From NCBI GenBank assembly GCA_038216155.1, contig JBBQQH010000033.1, forward strand, positions 1-34,716: a DNA stretch of 34,716 bases, written 5' to 3'. Source of the stretch: SZAS-103 sp038216155. GTDB lineage: Bacteria; Pseudomonadota; Gammaproteobacteria; Xanthomonadales; Xanthomonadaceae. The position numbers and the translations under genes were made by a program. This document shows, piece by piece, positions 1-6,534 of this stretch. The notes beneath the pieces were generated by a model. That model was not told the DNA's origin, made no database searches, and worked only from the letters and a program-made list of their open reading frames with translations. Positions within the stretch are counted from its first letter, which is position 1, and each line of letters opens with the position of its first letter.

Positions 1-39
1 CGCCGACTGCAATATTTGTCGCGTCCGCTGTCAGCTGCC

Positions 40-735
40 TCAGCCTTGCATCCCTTGTATCCCTTGTATCCCTTGCAACGCTTCGACTTCGCGCCGCAGG
101 ACATCCACCTCGGCTTCCAGTGCATCCAGTCGCGCTTCGAGACTTCCGCGTTTCGAGGGCGGGGGTACGTCGTTGGCAGCCACGGCGAAATCGTTCGCCG
201 ACACCGGCCCACACAGCAGGTGCATGTAGCGATCTTCGCGCTGGCCTGAGGCGCGGCCGAGATTGACGACCACGGTCGATGTGCGTTGCATCAAGCGTTC
301 GACGGTCATCCGGAGATCCTCAAGATCTGCCGCACCCCCAAGTCGTTCGCTGCGTGTGTGCAACTCGGCGAGGGTCTGCGGGCCACGCAGTAGCAACACG
401 GCGAGCAACGCCTGCTGGCGCACGGTGACCGACCAGTGTTGGGCAAATCGATGTTCATAGCGCTGCGCACGTGCGCCATCCACGACACGCACGAGGCGCT
501 TGTCGGTCATCTCGCGTAGGGCATGCCCGACTTCGCCGGACTCGAGTTCCATGACTGGCTCGCGATTGTTCTTCTGATTGCAGGCGACAGCAACTGCGTT
601 TGCGGTCAATGGATAGAGTTCGGGCGTCGTCGCTTCTTTCTCGATAAGACAACCGAGAATGCGCGCCTCGATCGCGCTCAAGGGCGCGAAGGCGCTTTCG
701 TCGCCGTCATTTTCGATGGTTGGATCCGATGTCAT
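40..735 (-). CDS. yceH: YceH-type DUF480 (UPF0502) protein
   Basis: A 231-residue protein whose core matches the DUF480/YceH family, which folds as two winged-helix domains and has no firmly assigned biochemical role. The family signature is visible near residues 21-60: a stretch reading LSAIEARILGCLIEKE, followed by a TPELYPLT segment and an ACNQK motif. A second winged-helix unit follows around residues 100-165. The C-terminal part, about residues 190-231, is predicted to be a coiled coil (alternating leucine, valine and acidic or basic residues) and ends in a short Gly-Ile-Gln repeat. The start is the ATG at 735; upstream lies the frameshifted amidohydrolase on the same strand, 55 bases away. 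Family assignment is secure; function is not known. Confidence 0.9.
   Translation of the reverse strand: MTSDPTIENDGDESAFAPLSAIEARILGCLIEKEATTPELYPLTANAVAVACNQKNNREPVMELESGEVGHALREMTDKRLVRVVDGARAQRYEHRFAQHWSVTVRQQALLAVLLLRGPQTLAELHTRSERLGGAADLEDLRMTVERLMQRTSTVVVNLGRASGQREDRYMHLLCGPVSANDFAVAANDVPPPSKRGSLEARLDALEAEVDVLRREVEALQGIQGIQGMQG
49..75. repeat. 9-bp tandem repeat in the 3' end of yceH
   Basis: Three consecutive 9-base units of the form (c/t)atcccttg. On the minus strand they encode the repeated Gln-Gly-Ile/Met tripeptides that end the YceH protein. An imperfect partial unit precedes them at 41-48. Because the unit is a multiple of three, copy-number change would lengthen or shorten the protein without a frameshift. 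Confidence 0.85.
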
Positions 736-790
736 ACAGGTCTGCGCTCTGGTCGGGATCGACAGTCTATGGGAGCGGGGTACGCGGGAG

Positions 791-2171
791 TTACAGCGTT
801 TTCCCCGACGGCGACGAAATTCCTACGTCATATTTGTAGTGGCCGCCTCGATGCAGATTGATCCGGCGATAGCTGACGCCATTTTTCATCACGAACGCAA
901 TCTTGGTCGTGTTGTGGATGTCGGTTACCGGATCGGCCGTCAGCACCACGAGATCGGCACGCATTCCCGGTGCGATCGTTCCGCGTGTGGCGGATTCGCC
1001 GAGTGCCATCGCGCCGACCTGGGTCGCGGCATGGATCGCCTCGATCGGCGTGAAACCGGCATGTCCGACCAACGAAGCCATCTCCGCATGGACCGCCGGC
1101 ATGGCTTTCAGGTCAGGGCTGCCGTCGGTGCCGTCCTCAAAGCCATGGCTGTCGGTGCCGACGTCGATCAGTACGCCATGCGCGTGCGCGAGCCGGGTCA
1201 CGGCATACGTCCACGGCATCATGCCGGCGCCAGCGTCTTCCGCACGATGCTCGGCCACGAACACGAACACGCGCAGGGTCGCATCGAGAATCGTGCCTCG
1301 CTGCTTCATCGCGGATCTGCGGCGCATCCGGCGCAATGTGGGTGAAGTCGCCGCGCGTGCGTGAGCCGTAATCATCCGGAACGCTCGGCGCTGCTTCCCA
1401 CACCAGATAGGTGCTGTGCGAAATGGTGTCGACGCCGGCTGCAACCGCATCGCTGGGCTTAGCTGGAAAAACCGTCGCGTGCGTCCAGACTCGCATGCCT
1501 TGGCGATGCGCCTCGGCTGAGATTTTCGCAACCAGATCAGCGGAAAGATTCGCATACACCTTGATACCAGTCGCGCCGGTTCCTTTTGCTTCGGCGACCG
1601 CCTGTGGAAGATCCGTGTTCGCATCGATTGCTCGCAGCCACGCGGTTGCGCCTGCTTTCGCGCCGGGCGCGGACGAGGCCACGCGATCGTCATCGGTGAA
1701 GAACGACGGCCCGGCCATCAAGGCCGCAAAGAAAATGTCCGGTCCTGTGATCGCTCCGGAGTGCGACTGTTGCGCGAGATAGCCGAGCAACCGATCGTTG
1801 CCCGCCATGTCGCGAATCCCGGTGACACCACCCAGCAGCAACGCGTGCAAAAACGTCTTGTAGTGCGCGAGGTCGGGGTCGATATCAGTGATATGCACAT
1901 GCGCGTCGATCAAGCCGGGGATCACGTAGCGCTCGCGCAGATCCAGAACGCGCGCGCCTTTCGGAACCCCTCGGCTGCTGCCCGGATAGATCGACTCGAT
2001 ATGGTCGCCATTGATGACGATAGTCGTGTCGGCTTGCGCAGGCTCGCCGGTACCATCGATGACGTTGGCGTGGGTCAATAGCAACGGTGCCGCGCCAGCG
2101 GCTCCGGCGCATGCGAAGGCGGCGATCGAGAAGACAATCAGTGCAGTGATCGGACGACCCACGTACCACAC
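791..2171 (-). pseudogene. Secreted imidazolonepropionase-like amidohydrolase, frameshifted
   Basis: Two overlapping reading frames together give one complete amidohydrolase. The first frame starts at ATG 2171 with a signal peptide (hydrophobic core about residues 8-28, ending in AGAA), then the metal-binding HVH of the family (GLIDAHVHI), a conserved IKVYANL segment and a THATVF histidine region. The second frame picks up near position 1310 and carries GVLIDVGTDSHG, with the aspartate that closes the metal site, and the C-terminal APGMRADLVVL strand typical of these enzymes. The join lies at about 1307-1313, where the text moves from APDAPQIR to MKQRGTILDATL. A single indel would restore the gene, so a sequencing or assembly error is as possible as a true mutation. 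The substrate cannot be read from sequence; relatives hydrolyse cyclic amides or dipeptides. Confidence 0.85.
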
Positions 2172-2210
2172 CTTATAAACCAGGTTACCAAGCTGCCACG
2201 CGGCGGAGAC

Positions 2211-2666
2211 TCACTCCATCCCGTGCAGGCGTGTACGCAGTTGCATACGCACGAGCGTAACGCTAGTCAGCGCCTGCAAGGCCACAGTGGCAACCGACAG
2301 GTACCAGAGTTGCTCGATATGGAATCCAGGTCGGTGCGAGAGCCAGATTGCCGGCAGCACGAAAGTCAGCAGGCGGCCGCCGGTGCTGATCAATGATGGC
2401 CAGGTATTGCCCAGCGACTGGAACATGCCCGAGCAGGTGAATACGATGCCCGAAGCGACGAAGTTCCACGAGATGATGCGCAGGTATTGCGCGCCGAACG
2501 CAATCACCGCTTTATCGTTGGTGAAACCGCGCACGAACCAGTCCGGCCGCGTCTGGCACATCAAGGTGAGCAACAGCATCAGCAGGCTGCTCATCAGGAC
2601 GGCGGCAACGAAGGTTTCGCGCACGCGCGCGGATTGGCGTGCGCCGAAGTCGCCCGCAGCTCGGCG
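2211..2666 (-). pseudogene. 3' fragment of a MATE-family multidrug exporter
   Basis: The reading frame gives the last third of a MATE (NorM-like) Na+/H+ drug antiporter. It begins with a cytoplasmic-loop sequence (GDFGARQSARVRET) and continues through about four hydrophobic helices to a short basic tail. A MATE protein is usually about 450 residues; here only about 150 remain. The frame stays open up to 2724, but upstream of about 2666 it no longer looks like MATE, and no conventional start exists apart from an internal GTG at 2624. The 5' two-thirds are therefore missing, and a transposase-like N-terminus lies at the break. No internal stop or frameshift is seen in the surviving part. Confidence 0.75.
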
Positions 2667-2713
2667 CGCGTGCGCGGTGTCGTTCGGGCCAATGGGTGCA
2701 AGGTCAGTGGCAT
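2645..2713 (-). mobile_element. Possible relic: 5' end of an IS481-type transposase
   Basis: From ATG 2713 on the minus strand, about 23 codons read as MPLTLHPLARTTPRTRAELR and a few more residues. This resembles the N-terminus of IS481-type transposases that begin with a His-x-x-Ala-Arg-Thr-Thr-Pro segment before their helix-turn-helix. The similarity stops where the MATE fragment begins in another frame. The call rests on recalled family resemblance over a short stretch, so it is tentative. It fits with the IS481-type C-terminus at the right edge of the window. Confidence 0.4.
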
Positions 2714-2723
2714 CGTCAGGTCC

Positions 2724-3031
2724 TCAGCTGCTGATACAGTTCTTCCAACACAGCACGTGCCGCGCTCAGGCGCCAGTCGCGTTCCTGGATAGCATCACAC
2801 GAAACCTGACATCTAACTGCTTGATATATAAGTCGCTGGATGACCAGCAATTCGGCTGTTGGCAGCCCCGCTTTCGCGGGAATGACGATCAAAAGTGGAC
2901 TTGTTCAGACCTTCCCTAGCGCAATCAGCGCGAGTCCGATAAACAGAAGACGCAAGCCAATGACTTCCGCGCGAGTGCTCGTGGAGGGTATTTCCTGGGC
3001 AAGCTGACTTGCACTGGCTGGGAGCCGTCGG
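2724..3031. other. Gene-poor stretch between MATE remnant and small membrane protein
   Basis: About 300 bases without a supported gene. It holds a Lysobacterales-style palindrome at 2867-2880. It also holds an out-of-frame hydrophobic peptide on the minus strand ending at 2905 that resembles a lone transmembrane helix but has no start, and a short open stretch ending at a TGA at 2716-2718. I see no clear promoter. Confidence 0.5.
2867..2880. repeat. Palindromic intergenic repeat unit (cccgc-tttc-gcggg)
   Basis: A perfect 5-bp stem with a 4-base loop, followed by aatgacgatc. Units of the form 'cccgctttcgcgggaatgac' are dispersed in intergenic regions of many Xanthomonadales genomes. Only one copy is seen in this window, so its repetitive nature is inferred from general knowledge. 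Confidence 0.5.
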
Positions 3032-3253
3032 TCACGGCAACGGCCCGATCCGCTCAAGCCACGATCGCCGTCGCCGTGCTGCGCTGAACAATGCTTCCAA
3101 GCCCAACGCGCCGATAACGAATGCGCCGATTCCGGCTTTCCAGTCAAGCTCACTGCCGAAGTGGGACACGATCCAGATCGCGCATGCCACGAACACGAGC
3201 CCGAACACAGCGGTGATGGCGGGATGCACGAATGCGCGTTCGTTATCACTCAT
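3032..3253 (-). CDS. Small two-helix membrane protein
   Basis: A 73-residue protein with two hydrophobic segments (about residues 13-31 and 39-56), a short acidic or neutral loop between them and a basic stretch (ARRRRSW) after the second helix. This suggests both ends lie in the cytoplasm. It ends in IGPLP, an ending I associate with small uncharacterised membrane proteins of Xanthomonadales. It begins at ATG 3253, 34 bases downstream of the end of phhB on the same strand, so the two may be cotranscribed. No catalytic motif is visible and the function is unknown. Confidence 0.7.
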   Translation of the reverse strand: MSDNERAFVHPAITAVFGLVFVACAIWIVSHFGSELDWKAGIGAFVIGALGLEALFSAARRRRSWLERIGPLP

Positions 3254-3287
3254 GGCTGCGAATTCCCTTCAATCGATGACGCGCGTC

Positions 3288-3629
3288 TTACCTCGGCAAT
3301 GTTTCGACCTTGGCCGCGCAGATAAAGTCGTTGTCGGACAAGCCGCCGACATCGTGCGTTGAATAGCGTACTTCGCAACGGTCGTAGTGCACCGACAAAT
3401 CGGGATGGTGATCTTCGGCGTTTGCAACGTCTGCGACTGCATTCACGAAAGCGATGGTCTGATGGTAATCCTTGAAGCGGAAGGTCTTTGCGATTGCTTC
3501 GCCATCGTCGACGGCTTCCCAGCCGGGCAGGGCTCGTAACAGGTCAGTGACACGGGCCTCGGCCACACGATGTTCGGCGCCGCGTTGGGGTTTGCAGTGG
3601 CTGGCGGCCAGCAGCTTGAGATCGGGCAT
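3288..3629 (-). CDS. phhB: Pterin-4a-carbinolamine dehydratase
   Basis: A 113-residue member of the PCD/DCoH family, which dehydrates 4a-hydroxytetrahydrobiopterin during recycling of the phenylalanine hydroxylase cofactor. The diagnostic active-site motif EDHHPD is at residues 72-77 with the paired histidines 74-75. The downstream VHYDRCEVRYSTHDVGGLSDNDF block is the usual core strand and helix. The ATG at 3629 is chosen over the one four codons upstream (3641) because a GGAG lies about 9 bases before it. No phenylalanine hydroxylase gene is in the window, so its partner must lie elsewhere, or the protein serves another pterin. It is divergent from nfuA. Confidence 0.93.
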   Translation of the reverse strand: MPDLKLLAASHCKPQRGAEHRVAEARVTDLLRALPGWEAVDDGEAIAKTFRFKDYHQTIAFVNAVADVANAEDHHPDLSVHYDRCEVRYSTHDVGGLSDNDFICAAKVETLPR

Positions 3630-3694
3630 GGTGGGCTCCATAGATTGGGCAATGACAATTCTCGACCAACTGGCGTGAATGTGCCATGCATATG

Positions 3695-3719
3695 TCGCCA
3701 GGGCGAGTCCCTGGGGCGA
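3695..3719. promoter_or_regulatory. Inverted repeat ccaggg-N5-ccctgg upstream of nfuA
   Basis: A perfect 6-bp inverted repeat (3698-3703 and 3709-3714) with a 5-base spacer. It extends to 9 paired positions if two bases are bulged. It lies 37-56 bases before the nfuA start in the divergent phhB-nfuA gap. It could be an operator or a hairpin; its sequence does not match an Fe-S regulator box that I recognise. Confidence 0.4.
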
Positions 3720-3738
3720 AAGCAGCTACGACGCGGGA

Positions 3739-3744
3739 TACAAT
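3739..3744 (+). promoter_or_regulatory. Candidate -10 box of nfuA (possible leaderless mRNA)
   Basis: TACAAT, one mismatch from the sigma-70 -10 consensus, ends only 6 bases before the nfuA ATG. If used, transcription would begin at or next to the A of the start codon. No convincing -35 hexamer sits 16-18 bases upstream, and no Shine-Dalgarno sequence is well placed. Confidence 0.35.
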
Positions 3745-3750
3745 CGACCC

Positions 3751-4341
3751 ATGATCCAGATCAGCGAATCGGCGCAACAGTACTTCCACCGCTTGCTGCA
3801 ATCGCAGGGCGGCGATGCGGTAGGCATTCGCCTTGCCGCGGCCCATGCCGGCACCCCGCGCGCGGATGCGAAACTCGAGTTTTGCGATGCGAGCGATCTT
3901 GTCGGCGACGAGTGGTCACTGGAATGCGAAGGCTTCACGTTGTATGTCGAGGCGGCCAGTGCGTCGTATTTTGATGGGGCCGAAATCGACTATGTGGCGC
4001 AAGCGACCGGCGGCGCACTCAACATCCGCGCGCCGCGCATCAAGGGCATCACTCCGGACGCCGATGCAAGCCTGATCGAGCGCGTGCGCTGGTGGATCGA
4101 CACCGAAGTCGGCCCGCAACTGGCGGCCCACAACGGTCGCGTCGCGCTGGAAGAAGTTACCGCCGATGGCGTGGTGGTGTTGCGCTTTGGCGGCGGTTGT
4201 CATGGTTGCGGCGCGGTTGAGGCGACGCTTAAACACGGCATCGAGAACAAGCTGCGCGAACGGTTTCCGGAAGTCACCGGCGTGCGTGATGCGACCGATC
4301 ATGAGAGCGGCGACGCTCCCTACATCAAACGCCGCGCCTGA
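3751..4341 (+). CDS. nfuA: Fe-S biogenesis carrier NfuA
   Basis: A 196-residue protein with the two-domain NfuA layout. Residues 1-95 form a degenerate A-type (IscA-like) domain starting MIQISESAQQYF, and residues about 105-185 form the Nfu domain with the cluster-binding CHGC motif (Cys150 and Cys153, in FGGGCHGCGAVE). NfuA accepts a [4Fe-4S] cluster and passes it to target enzymes such as lipoyl synthase or aconitase, especially under stress. The A-type domain lacks the three IscA cysteines, as is normal. The ATG at 3751 matches the family N-terminus; the frame is open upstream but has no homology there. It has a good -10 hexamer almost abutting the start codon. Confidence 0.95.
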   Translation: MIQISESAQQYFHRLLQSQGGDAVGIRLAAAHAGTPRADAKLEFCDASDLVGDEWSLECEGFTLYVEAASASYFDGAEIDYVAQATGGALNIRAPRIKGITPDADASLIERVRWWIDTEVGPQLAAHNGRVALEEVTADGVVVLRFGGGCHGCGAVEATLKHGIENKLRERFPEVTGVRDATDHESGDAPYIKRRA

Positions 4342-4481
4342 CATTTACGCATTCGCATGCAACGCTGGACCGGTTGTTACATCGGATGCTGAGAGCGCGA
4401 ATCGGCACGGCCGAAGCTTCAAGGGAACTCTGCGCGATAAATTGAAGTCAGACCCGGTCTTCAGGGGATCGGATCAATGGC

Positions 4482-5204
4482 GTGGCGACTCTCGAAGCGT
4501 TTTTTGATCATTTTGACAACGTGCCTGCCGAGGATCGAGCGTGGCGCAGTTCGTTGCGATTCAATCGCCACAGATCGCCGGATCGCGGCGAGCTCGACAT
4601 CGGCAAGGCCGTGCTGTGGGCGCTGGTGCTGGCCTCGCATGCGGCATTATTCGTGGCGCTGGATTTGCTGATGCAACATGCGCCCCTCGTTCTGGATGAT
4701 GCGGAACAGCCCGAAAATACGTTGCAGCTGCGCGTGATTCGACCGCTTCATGTGTCGATCGCAGAACCGATACCAGAACTCGCAGCGCCGGCGCCACGCA
4801 ATCCTGTGCGCGAAGCAGTGAAGCCCGTCGCGCACAGCACGCAGACCTTGCAGGCGCAGACGATTCCGATGGGTGCAGCCGAACATTCGGATGCGCTGCA
4901 GGTGCAGACGATCTCTCCTTCATCGGCCACAAGTTGGACGCCGCCGCCGACCGAGCCGCGTGATCCGTTTGCACGTCTAGCTGCAGGACGCGATCTACCG
5001 GGCGCCGCGACGGCGGGCGCACCGACTCTGCGCATGCGCGATCCGCTAACGCCGCAACGTGTGGTCGCAAAGATTGGCGCGCTGTTTGGCGGTGGATTCG
5101 CCGATCCCTGTCCCGACTACGAAGCTCGACTGATGAGCGGTGGATCGGAAGCCGAGCGCGAGGACGAAATGCAACGCTACGAGCGTGGTTGTCCAAACCA
5201 CTGA
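4482..5204 (+). CDS. Single-pass protein with proline-rich periplasmic region, unknown function
   Basis: A 240-residue protein of unrecognised family. It shows a polar N-terminal region (residues 1-41), one hydrophobic helix (about 42-62, AVLWALVLASHAALFVALDLL), a long Pro/Ala/Gln-rich segment (about 85-185) and a small C-terminal part containing GALFGGGFADPCPDYEARL and two cysteines. This order resembles TonB-like or cell-envelope anchor proteins, but no TonB C-terminal fold is evident. The start is GTG 4482; an ATG five bases upstream is in a different frame and gives only 64 codons. It stands alone between nfuA and a strong terminator. Codon use agrees with the neighbours. Confidence 0.75.
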   Translation: MATLEAFFDHFDNVPAEDRAWRSSLRFNRHRSPDRGELDIGKAVLWALVLASHAALFVALDLLMQHAPLVLDDAEQPENTLQLRVIRPLHVSIAEPIPELAAPAPRNPVREAVKPVAHSTQTLQAQTIPMGAAEHSDALQVQTISPSSATSWTPPPTEPRDPFARLAAGRDLPGAATAGAPTLRMRDPLTPQRVVAKIGALFGGGFADPCPDYEARLMSGGSEAEREDEMQRYERGCPNH

Positions 5205-5206
5205 TG

Positions 5207-5237
5207 AAAAAAGACCCCGCGAGCGCGAGGTCTTTTT
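5207..5237. terminator. Bidirectional intrinsic terminator
   Basis: A perfect 8-bp stem (aaaagacc / ggtctttt) around a GC-rich centre, flanked by A and T runs on both sides. It lies 3 bases after the stop of the upstream plus-strand gene and before the end of the converging cytochrome genes, so it can end transcription from both directions. Confidence 0.9.
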
Positions 5238-5283
5238 GATCACTAACCGTAGTCGATAAGCGAACGCGGCAATGTGACGCGGG

Positions 5284-5796
5284 TTACTTCATGTGCCGCA
5301 AATCAGTCAACTCACTGGGCTGCGCCGCAAAATAGGCGGCTACGTCGGCGATCTGCTGATCGCTCAGGCCTTTCGCCTGGCCCATCATGGTGACGTTGCT
5401 ACGCTCGCCGACGCGATACTGCTGCAAGGCGTGAGAGATGTAGTCGTGGTACTGGCCACCAATCTTCGGCCGGTCCTCGGCATTGGGATGATTGCCTTGC
5501 GCACCGTGACACTGGATGCACGACTGGTTGTTCGCGCCCTGTGGCGTGTTGGCAAGCTTTTCACCGGCAACAGCGTCACCGGACGGCAAGCTTGCCGAGG
5601 TCGGCCTTTCGACCGCAACGGGTGCCTCTTCGCCATTTTTTTCGGCGCTTGAATCATTCCCGGCACAGGCGCTCAGCGTCAGCGTGGCGATCAATATGAC
5701 GGCAAGGCTGCCAGCTAGGCGATGCAATGGGATGCGCGCGTTGGTCATGGTGGCAGGCTTGGAATTAAGGTCGGTCGGGGTCGGAGTGCAGCTCAT
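5284..5796 (-). CDS. Lipoprotein cytochrome c (class I, single heme)
   Basis: A small c-type cytochrome with one heme site CIQCH (Cys93, Cys96, His97 counted from ATG 5796) and a distal methionine candidate in NVTMMGQA. The N-terminus has a hydrophobic segment ending in the lipobox LSAC (Cys44), so it is probably anchored to a membrane facing the periplasm. ATG 5796 overlaps the upstream stop in an ATGA arrangement and has GGAAGG about 7 bases before it. The alternative ATG 5748 gives a neater signal peptide but no ribosome-binding site. It probably carries electrons together with the cytochrome encoded just upstream; no oxidase or reductase gene is nearby to name the partner. Confidence 0.85.
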   Translation of the reverse strand: MSCTPTPTDLNSKPATMTNARIPLHRLAGSLAVILIATLTLSACAGNDSSAEKNGEEAPVAVERPTSASLPSGDAVAGEKLANTPQGANNQSCIQCHGAQGNHPNAEDRPKIGGQYHDYISHALQQYRVGERSNVTMMGQAKGLSDQQIADVAAYFAAQPSELTDLRHMK

Positions 5797-6119
5797 TTCT
5801 TGCCTTCCAACGAATGCAGGTAGGCCGCGATGTCGGCGATGTCGGCTTCGGAAAAACCCGATGCCTGCGCATGCATGGTCGGATGCTTGCGTTCGCCTTT
5901 GCGGTATTCGGTGAGCGCATTAATTATGTATTTCTCGCCTTGGCCGCCAATCTTGGGCACGTTGTAGTTGGGATAGGCGTTCTTGTAACCGGGAATCCCG
6001 TGGCATCCGGCGCAGGTATACACCAGCTTCTCGCCATGTTTGGCGTCACCGGCGGCGGCAGAGTGGCTGACACTTGCTAGCCCGAAACAAAAGGCAGCAG
6101 TCACGACGTGTTTGATCAT
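5793..6119 (-). CDS. Periplasmic cytochrome c (class I, single heme)
   Basis: A 108-residue c-type cytochrome. A signal peptide covers about residues 1-23 (cleavage after a Ser-Ala-Ala-Ala stretch). The heme motif CAGCH has Cys36, Cys39 and His40, and the likely methionine ligand is in HPTMHAQ. The PKIGGQ.EKYIINALTEYRKGER segment is typical of the cytochrome c4/c553-type domain and is mirrored in the downstream lipoprotein cytochrome, so the two are probably paralogues. The stop overlaps the start of that gene by four bases, implying translational coupling. It would act as a soluble electron shuttle in the periplasm. Confidence 0.88.
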   Translation of the reverse strand: MIKHVVTAAFCFGLASVSHSAAAGDAKHGEKLVYTCAGCHGIPGYKNAYPNYNVPKIGGQGEKYIINALTEYRKGERKHPTMHAQASGFSEADIADIAAYLHSLEGKK

Positions 6120-6468
6120 CAGGGCGTTCTCACATCAATCGGTAGTCGGTTTTGCGTCATCAACGCAGTGCTGATCGCGGCCTCGCGCTAGATGCCGGCC
6201 GGCGCTGCAATCGATCCCCGCTGGCGGCGCACGAAACAAGCCGTGCGAAGTATAACGTGGCGGCGCTGATGCAGACAGGCCGCCTAGAACATGAGCTCGC
6301 CGCGTGCAACTTTCGTCTGCATTGTTGCGTCCAGTTGATGGACGTCGTGCTGCTGGAAAACTGCGGGAAGGGAAGGGACGTCTCAAATTTGTCGTATGCC
6401 ATGCGTCATCGTGACTTGATGCATGGGCTTTTTGCGGACGCCATCCGCACACTGTCGGCACGCTGGCC

Positions 6469-6496
6469 TTGGCCTGGACGAAATAGGCGTTATAGT
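6469..6496 (+). promoter_or_regulatory. Candidate sigma-70 promoter of the RND operon
   Basis: TTGGCC (6469-6474) and TATAGT (6491-6496) are separated by 16 bases and lie 39 bases before the adaptor ATG. The -10 box is contained within the left part of a palindrome, which suggests repressor control. Confidence 0.5.
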
Positions 6497-6506
6497 TACA
6501 TATAAC
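6489..6506. promoter_or_regulatory. Palindromic operator candidate over the RND promoter
   Basis: GTTATA-N6-TATAAC, a perfect 6-bp inverted repeat that extends to 9 positions with one mismatch. It covers the candidate -10 box and the start site of the efflux operon. Placement and symmetry fit a dimeric repressor of the TetR or MarR type, but no such regulator gene lies next to the operon. Confidence 0.5.
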
Positions 6507-6534
6507 ACCACCACTCACCTTCTGAGATGCACTG

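Larger units (their letters stand above)
6120..6534. other. Divergent intergenic region between cytochromes and RND operon
   Basis: 415 bases without a supported gene; open frames here are short and non-homologous. The right end holds the RND operon promoter and its palindrome. On the minus strand a TATACT hexamer (plus coordinates 6249-6254) could be the -10 box of the cytochrome pair, leaving a leader of about 120 bases, but no good -35 partner is seen. The middle part shows nothing I can identify. Confidence 0.5.

Noticed and set aside
49..75. Short regular repeats as a CRISPR-like array
   Set aside because: The units are 9 bases, contiguous and in frame within yceH; there are no spacers and no cas genes.
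659..1345. 228-codon plus-strand open frame
   Set aside because: Antisense to the amidohydrolase, whose motifs are clear on the minus strand.
2716..2790. About 24 open codons on the minus strand ending at TGA 2716-2718, just ahead of the transposase-like ATG
   Set aside because: The spacing looks like coupled genes, but I recognise no family and the stretch is too short to support.
2905..3020. Hydrophobic peptide (ends LLFIGLALIALGKV) on the minus strand
   Set aside because: It looks like a lone transmembrane helix but has no start codon or ribosome-binding site and is out of frame with the small membrane protein upstream; too little to call a gene.
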